Positions 25,739 to 34,468 of a stretch of 64,000 nt of DNA are shown piece after piece. This DNA is from Acidobacteriota bacterium (GTDB lineage: Bacteria; Acidobacteriota; UBA6911; RPQK01; DATIPO01): NCBI GenBank assembly GCA_035471785.1, contig DATIPQ010000131.1, forward strand, positions 1 through 64,000, read 5' to 3'. The position numbers and the translations under genes are program-made. Within the stretch, counting starts at the first letter, position 1; every line of letters begins with the position of its first letter. The notes beneath the pieces are model-generated. The model searched no databases and was not told where the DNA came from. It saw only the letters and a list, made by a program, of their open reading frames with translations.

Positions 25739-26560
25739 ATGCGGTTCGTGAGCGGAATTATCTTCAACGCTGCCTTCGCATTCTATGCCGTGGGGCTTTT
25801 TCACAGCGTCGTGGCTTACTTTTCCAAGCGCGACCTGTCTTTTCGCATCGCCATCTACGCCGAACTGGTAGCTTTCGTTCTGCACACCGCCTTTCTGGTG
25901 GCGATCGGCATCGAGTTGGGCCATTTTCCGCTCACCAATCTGCGTGAAGTGCTGATTTTCTTCGCCTGGACGGTCACGCTCTGCTTCCTGCTCTCGTTCT
26001 GGCGCTACCGCTCCCAGATGATCGGGACCTTTTCCCTGCCCCTGGTCACCACGCTGATGCTGGGCACGGCTTGGATCAAGGCCGCCAATCCGGCACCCGA
26101 GATGCTGCGGAGTTCCTGGGTCTACCTGCACATTACCTGCCTGATCCTGGCTTACGGGCTGTTTTTCCTGACCTTCATCGCCAGCATCCTCTACCTGGCC
26201 CAGCAACGGCGCTTGAAGAGCAAGCGCTTCAATGTTTTTTATGACCGACTTCCCCCCCTTCTGTCGATGGACCGAACCTTCCAACGCTCGCTCATCGCCG
26301 GTTTCTGCTTCATGACTTTAGGGCTGTTGGCGGGCGTCATCTGGGCCGAGGAGCAATGGGCCGAGGGATGGTATACCGATCCCAAGGTCATCTCGGCCTT
26401 CGTCACCTGGTTGATCTATCTGGGACTGATCTACTTGCGCCTCTCGGCGGGGTGGCGGGGCAAGAAGGCTGCCATGGGAAGCCTGGTGGGATTCCTGTCG
26501 GTGCTCTTCACCTTCTTCGGGGCGCGTTTGTTCTTTGAAGGATGGCATACCTTTTACTGA
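25739..26560 (+). CDS. Cytochrome c assembly/HemX-like membrane protein (CcsA family)
   Basis: A 273-aa membrane protein with about eight hydrophobic segments. It has the CcsA/HemX pattern: an N-terminal bundle followed by W-rich segments, including WVYLHITCLILAYGLFFLTFIAS and GVIWAEEQWAEGWYTDPK. The second corresponds to the WWD-like periplasmic loop and has a WAEEQWAEGW variant. Proteins of this family handle heme for cytochrome c maturation, or act as HemX, which affects HemA level. The position just upstream of hemA (29-base gap) favours a HemX-like role. The annotated start gives the shortest complete first helix. Confidence 0.85.
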   Translation: MRFVSGIIFNAAFAFYAVGLFHSVVAYFSKRDLSFRIAIYAELVAFVLHTAFLVAIGIELGHFPLTNLREVLIFFAWTVTLCFLLSFWRYRSQMIGTFSLPLVTTLMLGTAWIKAANPAPEMLRSSWVYLHITCLILAYGLFFLTFIASILYLAQQRRLKSKRFNVFYDRLPPLLSMDRTFQRSLIAGFCFMTLGLLAGVIWAEEQWAEGWYTDPKVISAFVTWLIYLGLIYLRLSAGWRGKKAAMGSLVGFLSVLFTFFGARLFFEGWHTFY

Positions 26561-26589
26561 GAACCGCAAGCGAGACGGACTCGTAGCCC

Positions 26590-27876
26590 ATGGACTTGCC
26601 GCAAACCAGCGACGATTCTGATCTGATCTTGGTGGGTCTTAGCCACAAGACGGCTCCCATCGAAGTGCGGGAAAAAGTGTCCATTCCGGAGCCTCTGCTG
26701 GAGGAGGTGACGGGTCGTCTGCGCCAACAATGCGGCTTGCCCGAGAGCCTCATAATCTCAACCTGCAACCGCGTCGAGGTGGTAGCTCACAGCGATCAGC
26801 CTCGGCAATCGGTCCACAGCATCGCAGACTTCCTGCACAGCCATCACGGACTCAAACCCGATTTTCTTGAGCGCTTTCTTTACAGGTTGCAGGGGCCCTC
26901 CGCCGTGCGCCATGTTTTCCGCGTCGCCGCCAGCCTCGACTCGCTGGTCATCGGCGAGGCCCAGATCCTGGGACAGATGAAGCAGGCTTACCAGGCGGCC
27001 CGCGAACTGGGCAGCCTGGGACGTTTGGAACGGCTTGTGCCGCAGGCCTTCTTCGTGGCCAAGCGGGTGCGCCGGGAAACTCGGGTGGGCATGTCGCCCG
27101 TTTCCATCTCCTCGGTGGCCGTGGAGCTGGCGGAGAGCATCTTCGGACGCCTCAAAGGACGCTCGGCCATGCTCATCGGAGCCGGACAAATGGCCGAGTT
27201 GGCGGCCCAGAACTTCCGGCGCTCGGGAGTGACTTCTATCCTGGTGGCCAACCGCACCCAGGATACCGCCCAGGACATGGCGGCGCGCCTGGACGGCAAG
27301 GCCATTCCCTTCGACGACATTCACCAGCACCTGGTGCACAGCGACGTAGTGCTGGTATCGACGGGGGCGCCCCACTACATCCTCATGCGCAGCCGCATGG
27401 AAGAGGTGCTCAAGCAGCGCAAGTACCGTCCTCTCTTTCTCATCGACATCGCCGTGCCCCGCAACATCGACCCCGCCTGCGACGAAGTCGAGAACCTCTT
27501 TCTCTACGACATCGACGACCTTCAGCAGGTGGTGGAGGCCAACATGTCGGAGCGGATGGAAAACGCCCGCGAAGCCGAGGAGATCATCGAGCAGGAGGTG
27601 GAGAAGTACTTCCGGCGCCGTTCCAGCGAACAAGTCGGTCCCATGGTGCGCGAACTGATCGATACCTTCGAGGACGTGTGCCTGCAAGGATTCTCCTCCC
27701 TGGCCAACGGGATGAGCGAGCAGGACCGCCAGCGCCTGGAAAAACACCTGCGCCAAAGCGCTCACCGCCTGGCCCATCCCCTCATCACCGAAATCAAGCG
27801 CGTCGCCGCCCACGACCCCGACCGGCTCGACGAAGTGGACCTGATCAGGCGCGCCTTCGACCTGGAAGAGGAATGA
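26590..27876 (+). CDS. hemA: Glutamyl-tRNA reductase
   Basis: A 428-aa enzyme that reduces glutamyl-tRNA(Glu) to glutamate-1-semialdehyde, committing it to tetrapyrrole synthesis by the C5 route. VGLSHKTAPIEVREK near residues 15-29 and the nucleophile Cys59 in ISTCNRVEV mark the catalytic domain. GEAQILGQMKQAY follows. The NADPH domain carries MLIGAGQMAELAA, and the long C-terminal dimerisation helix starts near 310. The stop overlaps hemC as ATGA. Its substrate, tRNA-Glu(UUC), is also encoded in this window at 1209-1286, though far from this operon. Confidence 0.97.
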   Translation: MDLPQTSDDSDLILVGLSHKTAPIEVREKVSIPEPLLEEVTGRLRQQCGLPESLIISTCNRVEVVAHSDQPRQSVHSIADFLHSHHGLKPDFLERFLYRLQGPSAVRHVFRVAASLDSLVIGEAQILGQMKQAYQAARELGSLGRLERLVPQAFFVAKRVRRETRVGMSPVSISSVAVELAESIFGRLKGRSAMLIGAGQMAELAAQNFRRSGVTSILVANRTQDTAQDMAARLDGKAIPFDDIHQHLVHSDVVLVSTGAPHYILMRSRMEEVLKQRKYRPLFLIDIAVPRNIDPACDEVENLFLYDIDDLQQVVEANMSERMENAREAEEIIEQEVEKYFRRRSSEQVGPMVRELIDTFEDVCLQGFSSLANGMSEQDRQRLEKHLRQSAHRLAHPLITEIKRVAAHDPDRLDEVDLIRRAFDLEEE

Positions 27877-28811
27877 AGCAAGTCATTATCGGTTCCAGAG
27901 GCAGCCAACTGGCGCTCTGGCAGGCGCGCTGGGTGCGCGGCCGGCTGCAAGAAGCTCACAGCGGACTCGATGTCGAAATCGAGGTCATCAAGACGACCGG
28001 CGACCACCTCAGCGAACAGGCTTTGCAGGCGTCAACGGACAGCAAAGGGCTTTTCGTCAAGGAAATCGAAGAGGCGCTGCTGGAAAGGCGCGTTCATCTG
28101 GCCGTGCACAGCCTCAAGGACATGCCGACCGAATTGCCCCAGGGGCTGAAGCTGGCCTGCATCCCCCGCCGGGCCGATCCCCGCGATGCGCTGGTGGCCC
28201 GGGAGGGACTCGACGATTGGCGCCGCCTGCCGCAAAAGGCCCGCCTCTTCACCAGTTCGCTGCGCCGTCGGGTGCAGTTGCTGTCCCTGCGTCCGGACCT
28301 GCGGGTCGAGGACATCCGCGGCAATGTCGACACCCGCCTGCGAAAGATGCGCGAGCAGGGACTGGACGGTCTTATCCTGGCCGCCGCCGGACTCAAGCGG
28401 CTCGAACTGGACAGACACATCTCCTACCTGTTTCCGGTGGAAGAAATGGTTCCCGCCGTGGGACAGGGTGCCCTGGCGGTGGAGATCCGCCAAGACGATG
28501 GGCGAACGGCCGAACTGCTTCGGCCCCTTCACCACTCCGACACGGCGCACTGCGTCAGGGCGGAACGGGCTTTTCTGCGGCGCATGGGCGGAGGCTGTCA
28601 GGTGCCCATGGGCGGCCACGCCCGCATCGCTGGCGACCAAGCTTCCTTCGACTGCTTCCTGGCCAGTCCCTTGGGACGCGAGAAACTCGAGGAGCACCGC
28701 CGAGGACGGCCCGGCGACCTCGGGTCCATGGCCTTGGCCGCCGCACAGACTCTTCTCGACGCCGGAGCCGAGGCCATCCTGGCCGAATTTGAAGAGGAGA
28801 GAGCCGATTGA
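27873..28811 (+). CDS. hemC: Porphobilinogen deaminase (hydroxymethylbilane synthase)
   Basis: A 312-aa cytoplasmic enzyme that joins four porphobilinogens into hydroxymethylbilane. The start MKQVIIGSRGSQLALWQA is characteristic. VHSLKDMPTELP, FTSSLRRRVQLL and EDIRGNVDTRLRKM are substrate- and cofactor-binding motifs. The dipyrromethane cofactor cysteine lies in GGGCQVPMGGHA. The ATG overlaps the hemA stop (ATGA), and the stop overlaps the hemD TTG start. A longer upstream in-frame start exists but would place the N-terminus inside hemA. Confidence 0.97.
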   Translation: MKQVIIGSRGSQLALWQARWVRGRLQEAHSGLDVEIEVIKTTGDHLSEQALQASTDSKGLFVKEIEEALLERRVHLAVHSLKDMPTELPQGLKLACIPRRADPRDALVAREGLDDWRRLPQKARLFTSSLRRRVQLLSLRPDLRVEDIRGNVDTRLRKMREQGLDGLILAAAGLKRLELDRHISYLFPVEEMVPAVGQGALAVEIRQDDGRTAELLRPLHHSDTAHCVRAERAFLRRMGGGCQVPMGGHARIAGDQASFDCFLASPLGREKLEEHRRGRPGDLGSMALAAAQTLLDAGAEAILAEFEEERAD

Positions 28812-29590
28812 CGCCCTCCGTTCTCATCACCCAGGGCGAGAGCAAAGCGCGGCGCTTGCGCCAGCCGCTGGAGTCGGTCGGAATCGCTGTCCATGCAATT
28901 CCGCTCATCGAGATTAAGGAACTGGAGTGCGCCGAGTTGGAAGCCTCCTTGCGTGAGCTCCCGTCCTTCGACTGGCTGCTCTTCACCAGTTCCAACTCGG
29001 TCGCCATCATGGCCGGGCGGGCCCGGCTTCTGGGCAAGTGGCCTCCTCAGCGGGTGAAAGTGGGCGTGGTCGGACCGGGTACGGCCAAAGCCCTGGAAAG
29101 GGAGGGCGCCCAGGCCGACTTGATCGCCTCTGATCATCGAGCCGAGGGACTGTTGGCCGGCCTGCAAGCCCGCGAGGGCTCGCTGCGGGGACGCAAGATC
29201 CTGCTGCCTCTGGCTCGAATCGCCCGTCCCTGGCTGCGGGAAGCTCTGGAAGAAGCCGGCGCCCGCCTCTCGGCGCCGGCTGTTTACGATACCGTCCCCG
29301 CTGAGTCCAACCGCGCCGCCCTCAACGAGCTGCTTCGCAGCAATCCCCCCGACGTCATCGCCCTGGCCTCCTCCTCGGCGGCCGAAAACCTTGTAGCCCT
29401 CACCGATTCCCTCCACCTCCTCAAACCCTGCGCCATCGCCGCCATCGGCCCCGTCACCGCCGACACCGCCCGAAACTTAGGCCTGAGCGTCAAGATTCTC
29501 CCTGCCGAGTCCTCCTTCCCCGCCCTGGCCGGCGCCATCCGCGACTTCCTGCAGTCTCGCTATCGGTCTTTGGTCAGGAATGACAGATAA
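28808..29590 (+). CDS. hemD: Uroporphyrinogen-III synthase
   Basis: A 260-aa enzyme that cyclises hydroxymethylbilane with inversion of ring D. The family is weakly conserved; recognisable parts are LITQGESKARRLRQPLESVG at the start, WLLFTSSNSVAIM near 58-70, VGVVGPGTAKALE near 83-95, and LASSSAAENLV with IAAIGPVTADTARNLGL in the second domain. The TTG start overlaps the hemC stop (TTGA), so translation is coupled. This closes the hemX-like/hemA/hemC/hemD operon. hemB, hemL and hemE are not in the window. Confidence 0.92.
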   Translation: MTPSVLITQGESKARRLRQPLESVGIAVHAIPLIEIKELECAELEASLRELPSFDWLLFTSSNSVAIMAGRARLLGKWPPQRVKVGVVGPGTAKALEREGAQADLIASDHRAEGLLAGLQAREGSLRGRKILLPLARIARPWLREALEEAGARLSAPAVYDTVPAESNRAALNELLRSNPPDVIALASSSAAENLVALTDSLHLLKPCAIAAIGPVTADTARNLGLSVKILPAESSFPALAGAIRDFLQSRYRSLVRNDR

Positions 29591-29634
29591 AACCTACGGC
29601 TGCAGGAGAAATAGAAGAATCAGCGTTTCTAATT

Positions 29635-32130
29635 CTAGTCAGACTTGAGGGCGATGATCGAGTCAACCTTGGCGGCTCGCCGGCCGGGAAGGTAGCAAGC
29701 CAGCAGGGCTACCGTGAGCAACACCAGCAAGACCGCGGCGAAGGTGAGGGGGTCGGTCGATTTGACCCGATAGAGTTGGCCGCTCAGAAGAGGATTGGAG
29801 GCCAGCGCGACGATGAGGCCAATACCGATTCCCACCACCACCAGGGACATCCCCTGCCGGATGACCAACTTGAGCAGGTCGCCTCTCTGAGCCCCCAGGG
29901 CCTTGCGGATGCCGATCTCATAGGTTCGTCGGGCCACCGAGTAGGCCAGTACGCCGTAGAGTCCGAAAGCGGCCAGCAGCAAAGCGATCACGGCGAAGCC
30001 TCCCACCAGGCGAAGCATGAGGCGCCGGGCGGCCAGCGATTCGCTGAGCTTCTGTTCCATGGTGTTGACGTCGGTGACGGCCAGGTTGGGATCCAGCTTG
30101 CGGATTTGGCCTCGCACCGCCGCGATCAGGCTCGTGGGATCTCCTTCCGTTCGGATGGCGAAATTCAGGGATCGAAGTTGTCCGCTGGCAGTATCAGCAA
30201 CCAGAAAGTCAGGGACTTGCAGGAATGGTTGATAGGTGTGTGGACTGGCATCGTCGTGCAAAGGACCTTCCTTGACGTCTTTCACGACGCCGACCACGCT
30301 CATCCAGGGCCAGCCCGATTCGGCGACTCCCCACTTGATTCGTTGGCCGATGGGATTCTGCCCTGGCCAAATGCGCTCGGCCAGAGTCTCGCTGACGATG
30401 ACCACCTTGTCGCTGTCCTGCCGGTCCTGGGGGCCGAAGTAGCGGCCTTGCTTGAGTTCGATGCCCACCGCTTCGAAATAGTCTTGAAGCACCCAACTGT
30501 GTGAAGCCAAGGGCGGTGATGAGAGGTTTTCGGCGGCACGCCCTTCCGGCCAGAAGCTCAGGACTTCCGTTCCTTGAAGAGGCAAGTCGTTGGATGCGCC
30601 CACCGCTCGTACTCCGGGCAGGTTCTCGATTTTGCCCAGCAGGCGCTGGTAAAAGGCGCGGATCTGATCGGCTTCGGGGTAGGCTTCTGCGGCCAGGGGG
30701 ACGCTCAGCGTCAGGAGTTGTTGAGGGCGAAAGCCGGGGTCGGTCTCGATCAGATGCGTGAAGCTGCGGATCAGCAGGCCCGCGCCGATGAGCAGGACAA
30801 AAGCCAGAGCCACCGTCGAGATCACCAGGGCCTTTTGAGTCCAGTTGCGGCGGCCCCCACCTGGCAGCTGGCTGCTGCTCCGCTCCTTAAGCGATTCGTG
30901 CAGGTTGCGGCGGACAGCACCCAGCAGCGGAAACATTGAGAAGAACACGGTGGTGAAGATGCACAAGAGCAGAACGAAGGCCGTTACCGTGGGATCCAGG
31001 CCGATTTCCCCGACCCGCGGGAGATCGGAGGACACCAGCAAGGGAAGAACGCGTGAGGCGGCCCAGGCCAGCAAGAGTCCCAGTCCGCCCCCAAGCAACG
31101 CCAGCAGCGCGCTTTCGGCTAAAAACATCTTGAACAGGCGCAGGGGACGGGCCCCCAGCGACACGCGCACGGCAAATTCGCGGCTGCGCGACGAAGCGCG
31201 GCTCAGGATGAGGTTGCCCACATCGGCGTAGGTGACCAGGAGGACCAGGCCCACGGCGCCTAAGAGGAGCAAAAGCGGCCTGGTCACGCGGCCCACCACT
31301 TCCTGGTGGAAAGGCACTACCATGGCTCTCAGTTCGAAAGTGGGTGAATTGCGCAGGGCCGCAGGATACTTCTCATCGAAGATACGGCGAACCAGCTCGT
31401 CGGCCCGACTGCTGGCCTGGGTTACCGAGACGCCCTCCTTCAATCGGGCCAAGACGCTCTTGTTGAAGCCGCCGCCCCGATTCTCGAGGTCAGCAGCGGT
31501 AAAGGCCATGGGAACCCACAAATCGGCTGGTTGGTTGTTCCAGCGCGGTCCGGCAGGAGGGAAGGAAAAGTTGGCCGGCATCACGCCGACCACGGTGTGA
31601 GGCGTACGGTTCAAGGTAATTCTCTGACCCAAGACGCCGCTGTCTCCCGCAAAGCGGCGCTGCCAGAACCCATGGCTCAGGACGAGGACATTGTCTCGTC
31701 CCGGCTGTTCCTCGGAGGCGTTGAAGCCCCGCCCCAGGACTGGGGAAGACCCCAGCAGGGGGAAAAGGGAGGGAGAAACTCGCGCCCCAACCACACGTTC
31801 CGGTTCCCCCGAGCCGGACAGTTCGAAGCTCTCAGTACGATAAGCCGCCATCGATTCAAACACCTGCTGCTGCTCTCGGAAGTCCAGAAAGTCGGGAGCC
31901 GACACCGGTATCTCGTCCATGCCGGCCTGCGGCAGGCTCTGCAAAAGCAGCACAAGACGTTCGGAGTCCGCATAGGGCAAGGGGCGCAGGGCCACCGCGT
32001 TGACGACGCCGAAGATGGCCGTGGTTGCTCCTATGCTGAAAGCCAGGCTCAACACCACGATTAATGCGAAGCCCGGGCGTTTGATCAATCCTCGATAGGC
32101 GACTCGCACGTCCTGAAGAATCTCGCTCAT
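29635..32130 (-). CDS. ABC transporter permease, ADOP (orphan MacB/FtsX) family
   Basis: A 831-aa protein with the same duplicated MacB_PCD/FtsX plan as the gene at 9428. An N-terminal TM segment near residues 20-42 (GFALIVVLSLAFSIGATTAIFG) precedes a large periplasmic domain, three TM segments near 270-390, a second periplasmic domain and three C-terminal TM segments. RTYEIGIRKALGAQRGDLLKLV is the typical FtsX motif. The ATG at 32130 is preferred because MSEILQDVRVAYRGL is the usual ADOP N-terminus; a further-upstream start would add 18 atypical residues. A good promoter lies at 32199-32227. No ATPase is adjacent. Confidence 0.88.
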   Translation of the reverse strand: MSEILQDVRVAYRGLIKRPGFALIVVLSLAFSIGATTAIFGVVNAVALRPLPYADSERLVLLLQSLPQAGMDEIPVSAPDFLDFREQQQVFESMAAYRTESFELSGSGEPERVVGARVSPSLFPLLGSSPVLGRGFNASEEQPGRDNVLVLSHGFWQRRFAGDSGVLGQRITLNRTPHTVVGVMPANFSFPPAGPRWNNQPADLWVPMAFTAADLENRGGGFNKSVLARLKEGVSVTQASSRADELVRRIFDEKYPAALRNSPTFELRAMVVPFHQEVVGRVTRPLLLLLGAVGLVLLVTYADVGNLILSRASSRSREFAVRVSLGARPLRLFKMFLAESALLALLGGGLGLLLAWAASRVLPLLVSSDLPRVGEIGLDPTVTAFVLLLCIFTTVFFSMFPLLGAVRRNLHESLKERSSSQLPGGGRRNWTQKALVISTVALAFVLLIGAGLLIRSFTHLIETDPGFRPQQLLTLSVPLAAEAYPEADQIRAFYQRLLGKIENLPGVRAVGASNDLPLQGTEVLSFWPEGRAAENLSSPPLASHSWVLQDYFEAVGIELKQGRYFGPQDRQDSDKVVIVSETLAERIWPGQNPIGQRIKWGVAESGWPWMSVVGVVKDVKEGPLHDDASPHTYQPFLQVPDFLVADTASGQLRSLNFAIRTEGDPTSLIAAVRGQIRKLDPNLAVTDVNTMEQKLSESLAARRLMLRLVGGFAVIALLLAAFGLYGVLAYSVARRTYEIGIRKALGAQRGDLLKLVIRQGMSLVVVGIGIGLIVALASNPLLSGQLYRVKSTDPLTFAAVLLVLLTVALLACYLPGRRAAKVDSIIALKSD

Positions 32131-32198
32131 TTCCTTAAACCTCAGCCTGATTAGGCGCAGATGCTTGAAGGTCAGTGAACACAACCGCCGCCCATCGG

Positions 32199-32227
32199 AT
32201 TATCGTAGACGGTCGGATAGCCGACAA
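32199..32227 (-). promoter_or_regulatory. Sigma-70-like promoter with overlapping inverted repeat
   Basis: On the minus strand TTGTCG (32222-32227) and GATAAT (32199-32204) are separated by exactly 17 bases, pointing at the ADOP permease with a leader of about 60 bases. A perfect inverted repeat GTCGG-ATAG-CCGAC (32212-32225) covers the spacer and part of the -35 box, where a repressor could bind. Confidence 0.5.
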
Positions 32228-32435
32228 TCCCTCCGCCGTAGAACCTGCAAGAATGACAAACTCTTCACGTCGTACGGAGTCGTTCGCCAAAAGGTTCAGA
32301 AAAAAAGAAAAAGAAGGAAAATTGTTTAATCGAAGGAGGCGGCTGCATTCAGGCACACTGCTCTCCAGCTCCTTCCTCGCCTGGGTTTTCCCCGCCGCTG
32401 TTAGGGGGCTCCTCCACTCTTGGGGAGCGCAGACA
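32228..32435. other. Gap between NRPS operon end and ADOP promoter
   Basis: No gene is visible. On the minus strand a T-rich stretch (complement of 32298-32317) follows the NRPS operon end by about 120 bases, but I see no convincing GC stem directly before it. A terminator for the biosynthetic operon is therefore expected here but not demonstrated. Confidence 0.4.
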
Positions 32436-32753
32436 CTAATCGGTGACCACCAGATGTCCAGTGCCTGAAAGCGTCTCAAGCTGGATGTCGGCCCGGCAGC
32501 GGACGTCGATATCGTCGAGGTTGAGAAGACCTTCCAGATGAACGGTTCCCTGTCCTTTCTCAAAGTCAGCTTCCAGCTTGCAGCAATCCTGATCGAGTTC
32601 GAATTCCAGTTCGGTACCTCCGCGGGTGCCGGTGAACTCGATGTGGACATAGTTGCGGTCCAGGCTTTCTTTGAACTTGCTGACCGAACCTTCCGCGCGA
32701 CTCGCCGTCACGGGGTGCCTGCCTTCGGCCAGCCGCTTGACCAACTGCGACAT
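32436..32753 (-). CDS. Small hypothetical protein at end of NRPS operon, 105 aa
   Basis: Not recognised. The 105-residue protein begins MSQLVKRLAEGRHPVTASRAEG and is strongly acidic in its second half, with many Asp/Glu in short beta-like repeats (ELEFELDQDCCKLEADFEKG, then VHLEGLLNLDDIDVRC). No signal peptide or membrane segment is seen, and it has no MbtH motif. The start is set by a purine-rich GAAGGAAAGG site before ATG 32753; the open frame extends upstream but would overlap the preceding gene. It follows the 112-aa gene by four bases, so it is the last gene of the biosynthetic operon. An accessory role is inferred from position only. Confidence 0.6.
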   Translation of the reverse strand: MSQLVKRLAEGRHPVTASRAEGSVSKFKESLDRNYVHIEFTGTRGGTELEFELDQDCCKLEADFEKGQGTVHLEGLLNLDDIDVRCRADIQLETLSGTGHLVVTD

Positions 32754-32757
32754 CGTA

Positions 32758-33096
32758 CTAATCCTTTCCTTCTCCGTTGTCACCCCTCTCCACGTCGTCC
32801 TCAGTCGAAAGATCGGCGGGGATTTCAAAATGGAGTATGTCGCTGCAAAACCGGGTCCATTCAGGGGTGACTTCTTCAAACACGATGTTCTCGTCCTTGA
32901 AAATGCCGTCGGTGACGACATAGTTTTCCTGCAAGTAGAGAACGCTGTCGTCGTTCAAGGTCTTGCGGACCTCGACCTCTTCGCCGTCTACCTCCCGTGT
33001 CTCCGTGCTGAGGTTGCCTTCGTTGACGCTCCAGCCTTCATATTGTTGAAAGCTTTTCAAGAGATAAGCTTTGCAATACTTGCCCATAGTCGGCAT
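32758..33096 (-). CDS. Small hypothetical protein in NRPS operon, 112 aa
   Basis: Not recognised. The 112-aa acidic protein has an N-terminal MGKYCKAYLLKSFQQYEGW segment, a central DDSVLYLQENYVVTDGIFKD stretch and a charged C-terminal tail rich in Glu/Asp. Aromatic residues are frequent. There is no signal peptide and no enzyme motif I can name. ATG 33096 follows AAGGAGG by about five bases. It lies 34 bases after the MFS exporter gene and four bases before the 105-aa gene. It could be an accessory or immunity protein of the pathway, but nothing in the sequence shows this. Confidence 0.65.
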   Translation of the reverse strand: MPTMGKYCKAYLLKSFQQYEGWSVNEGNLSTETREVDGEEVEVRKTLNDDSVLYLQENYVVTDGIFKDENIVFEEVTPEWTRFCSDILHFEIPADLSTEDDVERGDNGEGKD

Positions 33097-33130
33097 TTAT
33101 TCCTCCTTGAGTTCGTGAGAAGTGGGATTT

Positions 33131-34468
33131 TCATAACGCTTTTTCCAGCTTGGAAGTCGATTCCTTGTCGCCCTCGGGCTGCAAGGCCTCCTCCTCTGAG
33201 GGGGCCTCGTACTTCACTTCCCCTCCGGCGGAACCCCGGAAGAGAGCGAATGCGAGGAGGCCGGCCACCAGGTAGAGGGCGGCAGCCACATTCAACATCG
33301 TGAGGTGGCCTATCAGGTCGGCCAAGAAGCCTCCCGCCGCCATCCCGGTCAACGTCATCAGCGAAGCGGTGGTGCCGAAGGTCCCGAAAATGCGGCCGCG
33401 ATAGGCGTCCGGCGTGCTCCTCTGCAATTGGGTGTAGCCTCCCGACAGCCATGCCACCGCAGTGATTCCGGCCAGCGTGACCAGCACCAGCACTAACCAC
33501 AGCGAGCGGCTGTTGACAACCGCCAGAAAGAACAGGCCCGAGCCCGTCAACCCCAGCGAGAAAACCCTGGAAGCCTTAAGTTTTTTGCCGAACTGGCCTA
33601 CGACCAAGCCGCCGATCAGTCCTCCCAATCCCCGTGCGGTCAATGCCCATCCGAATTCAAGAGAACCCGCCTTGAGGGTGTCGCTGATGAAGACGACAAA
33701 CAACACGGTCAGGATATTGTCGCCCAGAAGGGCGATGGTCTGGACCAGGAAGACGCTGGCCAAGGGGCCTCTCCGCGCCACCATCTTCAATCCCTCCACC
33801 CAGTCGCGCCACACCTTGACCCAGGCCGCTGACCGGCTCTTGGCAACGGCTTGGGCCGGTTCCGCCGCAGTTTCTTCCTCCGCTTCCTGCCGTTTGCTCT
33901 TGGTGTCGAGCCGGATAAGGCCGATCAGGGCGGCCGAGAGGAGAAAGGAAAACGCATCGATCAACACGACTCCGACCAGCCCGGTCATGGCCAGCAGCGC
34001 ACCGCCCAGCGAAGGGCCGATCAGGCGGGCGAAGTTGTCGTTGAGGTGCCCTAGGGAATTGGCGCCGATGAGATCGTCTTCTTTGACCAGTGCCGGAATA
34101 ATGGCCGAATAGGCCGGACTGGCGAAAAGAGAAACAATGGCGCCTGCAAAGGCCACTGCGTAGATGATCCAGACGTACTCGGCTGAGGTCACCAACAGCA
34201 ATGGCAGCAGAATCAGGGCCCGGGCGATGGCGGAGATGATCATGGTTCGCTTGCGGTCCCATCGATCTACGAAGACTCCCGCCAAAGACCCGAAAAGAAG
34301 GGTGGGCAACGCTTGGGCGACGAACATCGATCCTGTCGCCAGCGCCGAACCGGTTATCTCGTAAATGAAAAAAGGCAAAGCAGCTATTCGCACCCAGTCG
34401 CCGATCCCCGAGATAAGGTCACCGAACCAGAACAAACCGTAGTTTCGTTGAGTCAGTAATGAGAACAT
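33131..34468 (-). CDS. MFS transporter, probable exporter of the NRPS product
   Basis: A 445-aa major-facilitator protein with about 12 TM segments. It starts FSLLTQRNYGLFWFGDLISGIGDW, which is typical of the EntS-like/MFS_3 exporters. DRWDRKRTMI, the conserved loop 2-3 motif, lies near residues 70-79. A hydrophilic central loop near 185-225 and a Glu-rich C-terminal tail are present. ATG 34468 overlaps the stop of the terminal NRPS by one base (TGATG), which couples translation. An alternative ATG 15 bases upstream is possible. Members near NRPS genes commonly export siderophores or peptides; the substrate here is inferred from operon position. Confidence 0.85.
   Translation of the reverse strand: MFSLLTQRNYGLFWFGDLISGIGDWVRIAALPFFIYEITGSALATGSMFVAQALPTLLFGSLAGVFVDRWDRKRTMIISAIARALILLPLLLVTSAEYVWIIYAVAFAGAIVSLFASPAYSAIIPALVKEDDLIGANSLGHLNDNFARLIGPSLGGALLAMTGLVGVVLIDAFSFLLSAALIGLIRLDTKSKRQEAEEETAAEPAQAVAKSRSAAWVKVWRDWVEGLKMVARRGPLASVFLVQTIALLGDNILTVLFVVFISDTLKAGSLEFGWALTARGLGGLIGGLVVGQFGKKLKASRVFSLGLTGSGLFFLAVVNSRSLWLVLVLVTLAGITAVAWLSGGYTQLQRSTPDAYRGRIFGTFGTTASLMTLTGMAAGGFLADLIGHLTMLNVAAALYLVAGLLAFALFRGSAGGEVKYEAPSEEEALQPEGDKESTSKLEKAL

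Noticed and set aside
27678-27872. Longer N-terminus for hemC
   Set aside because: It would lie inside hemA in another frame. The conserved HemC start is at 27873 with an ATGA overlap.
32298-32317. Rho-independent terminator after the NRPS operon
   Set aside because: There is a T-rich tract on the minus strand but no GC-rich stem directly before it.
32436-33096. MbtH-like activator for the NRPS
   Set aside because: Neither small protein shows the conserved tryptophans and NxEGQYSLWP-like motif of MbtH proteins.
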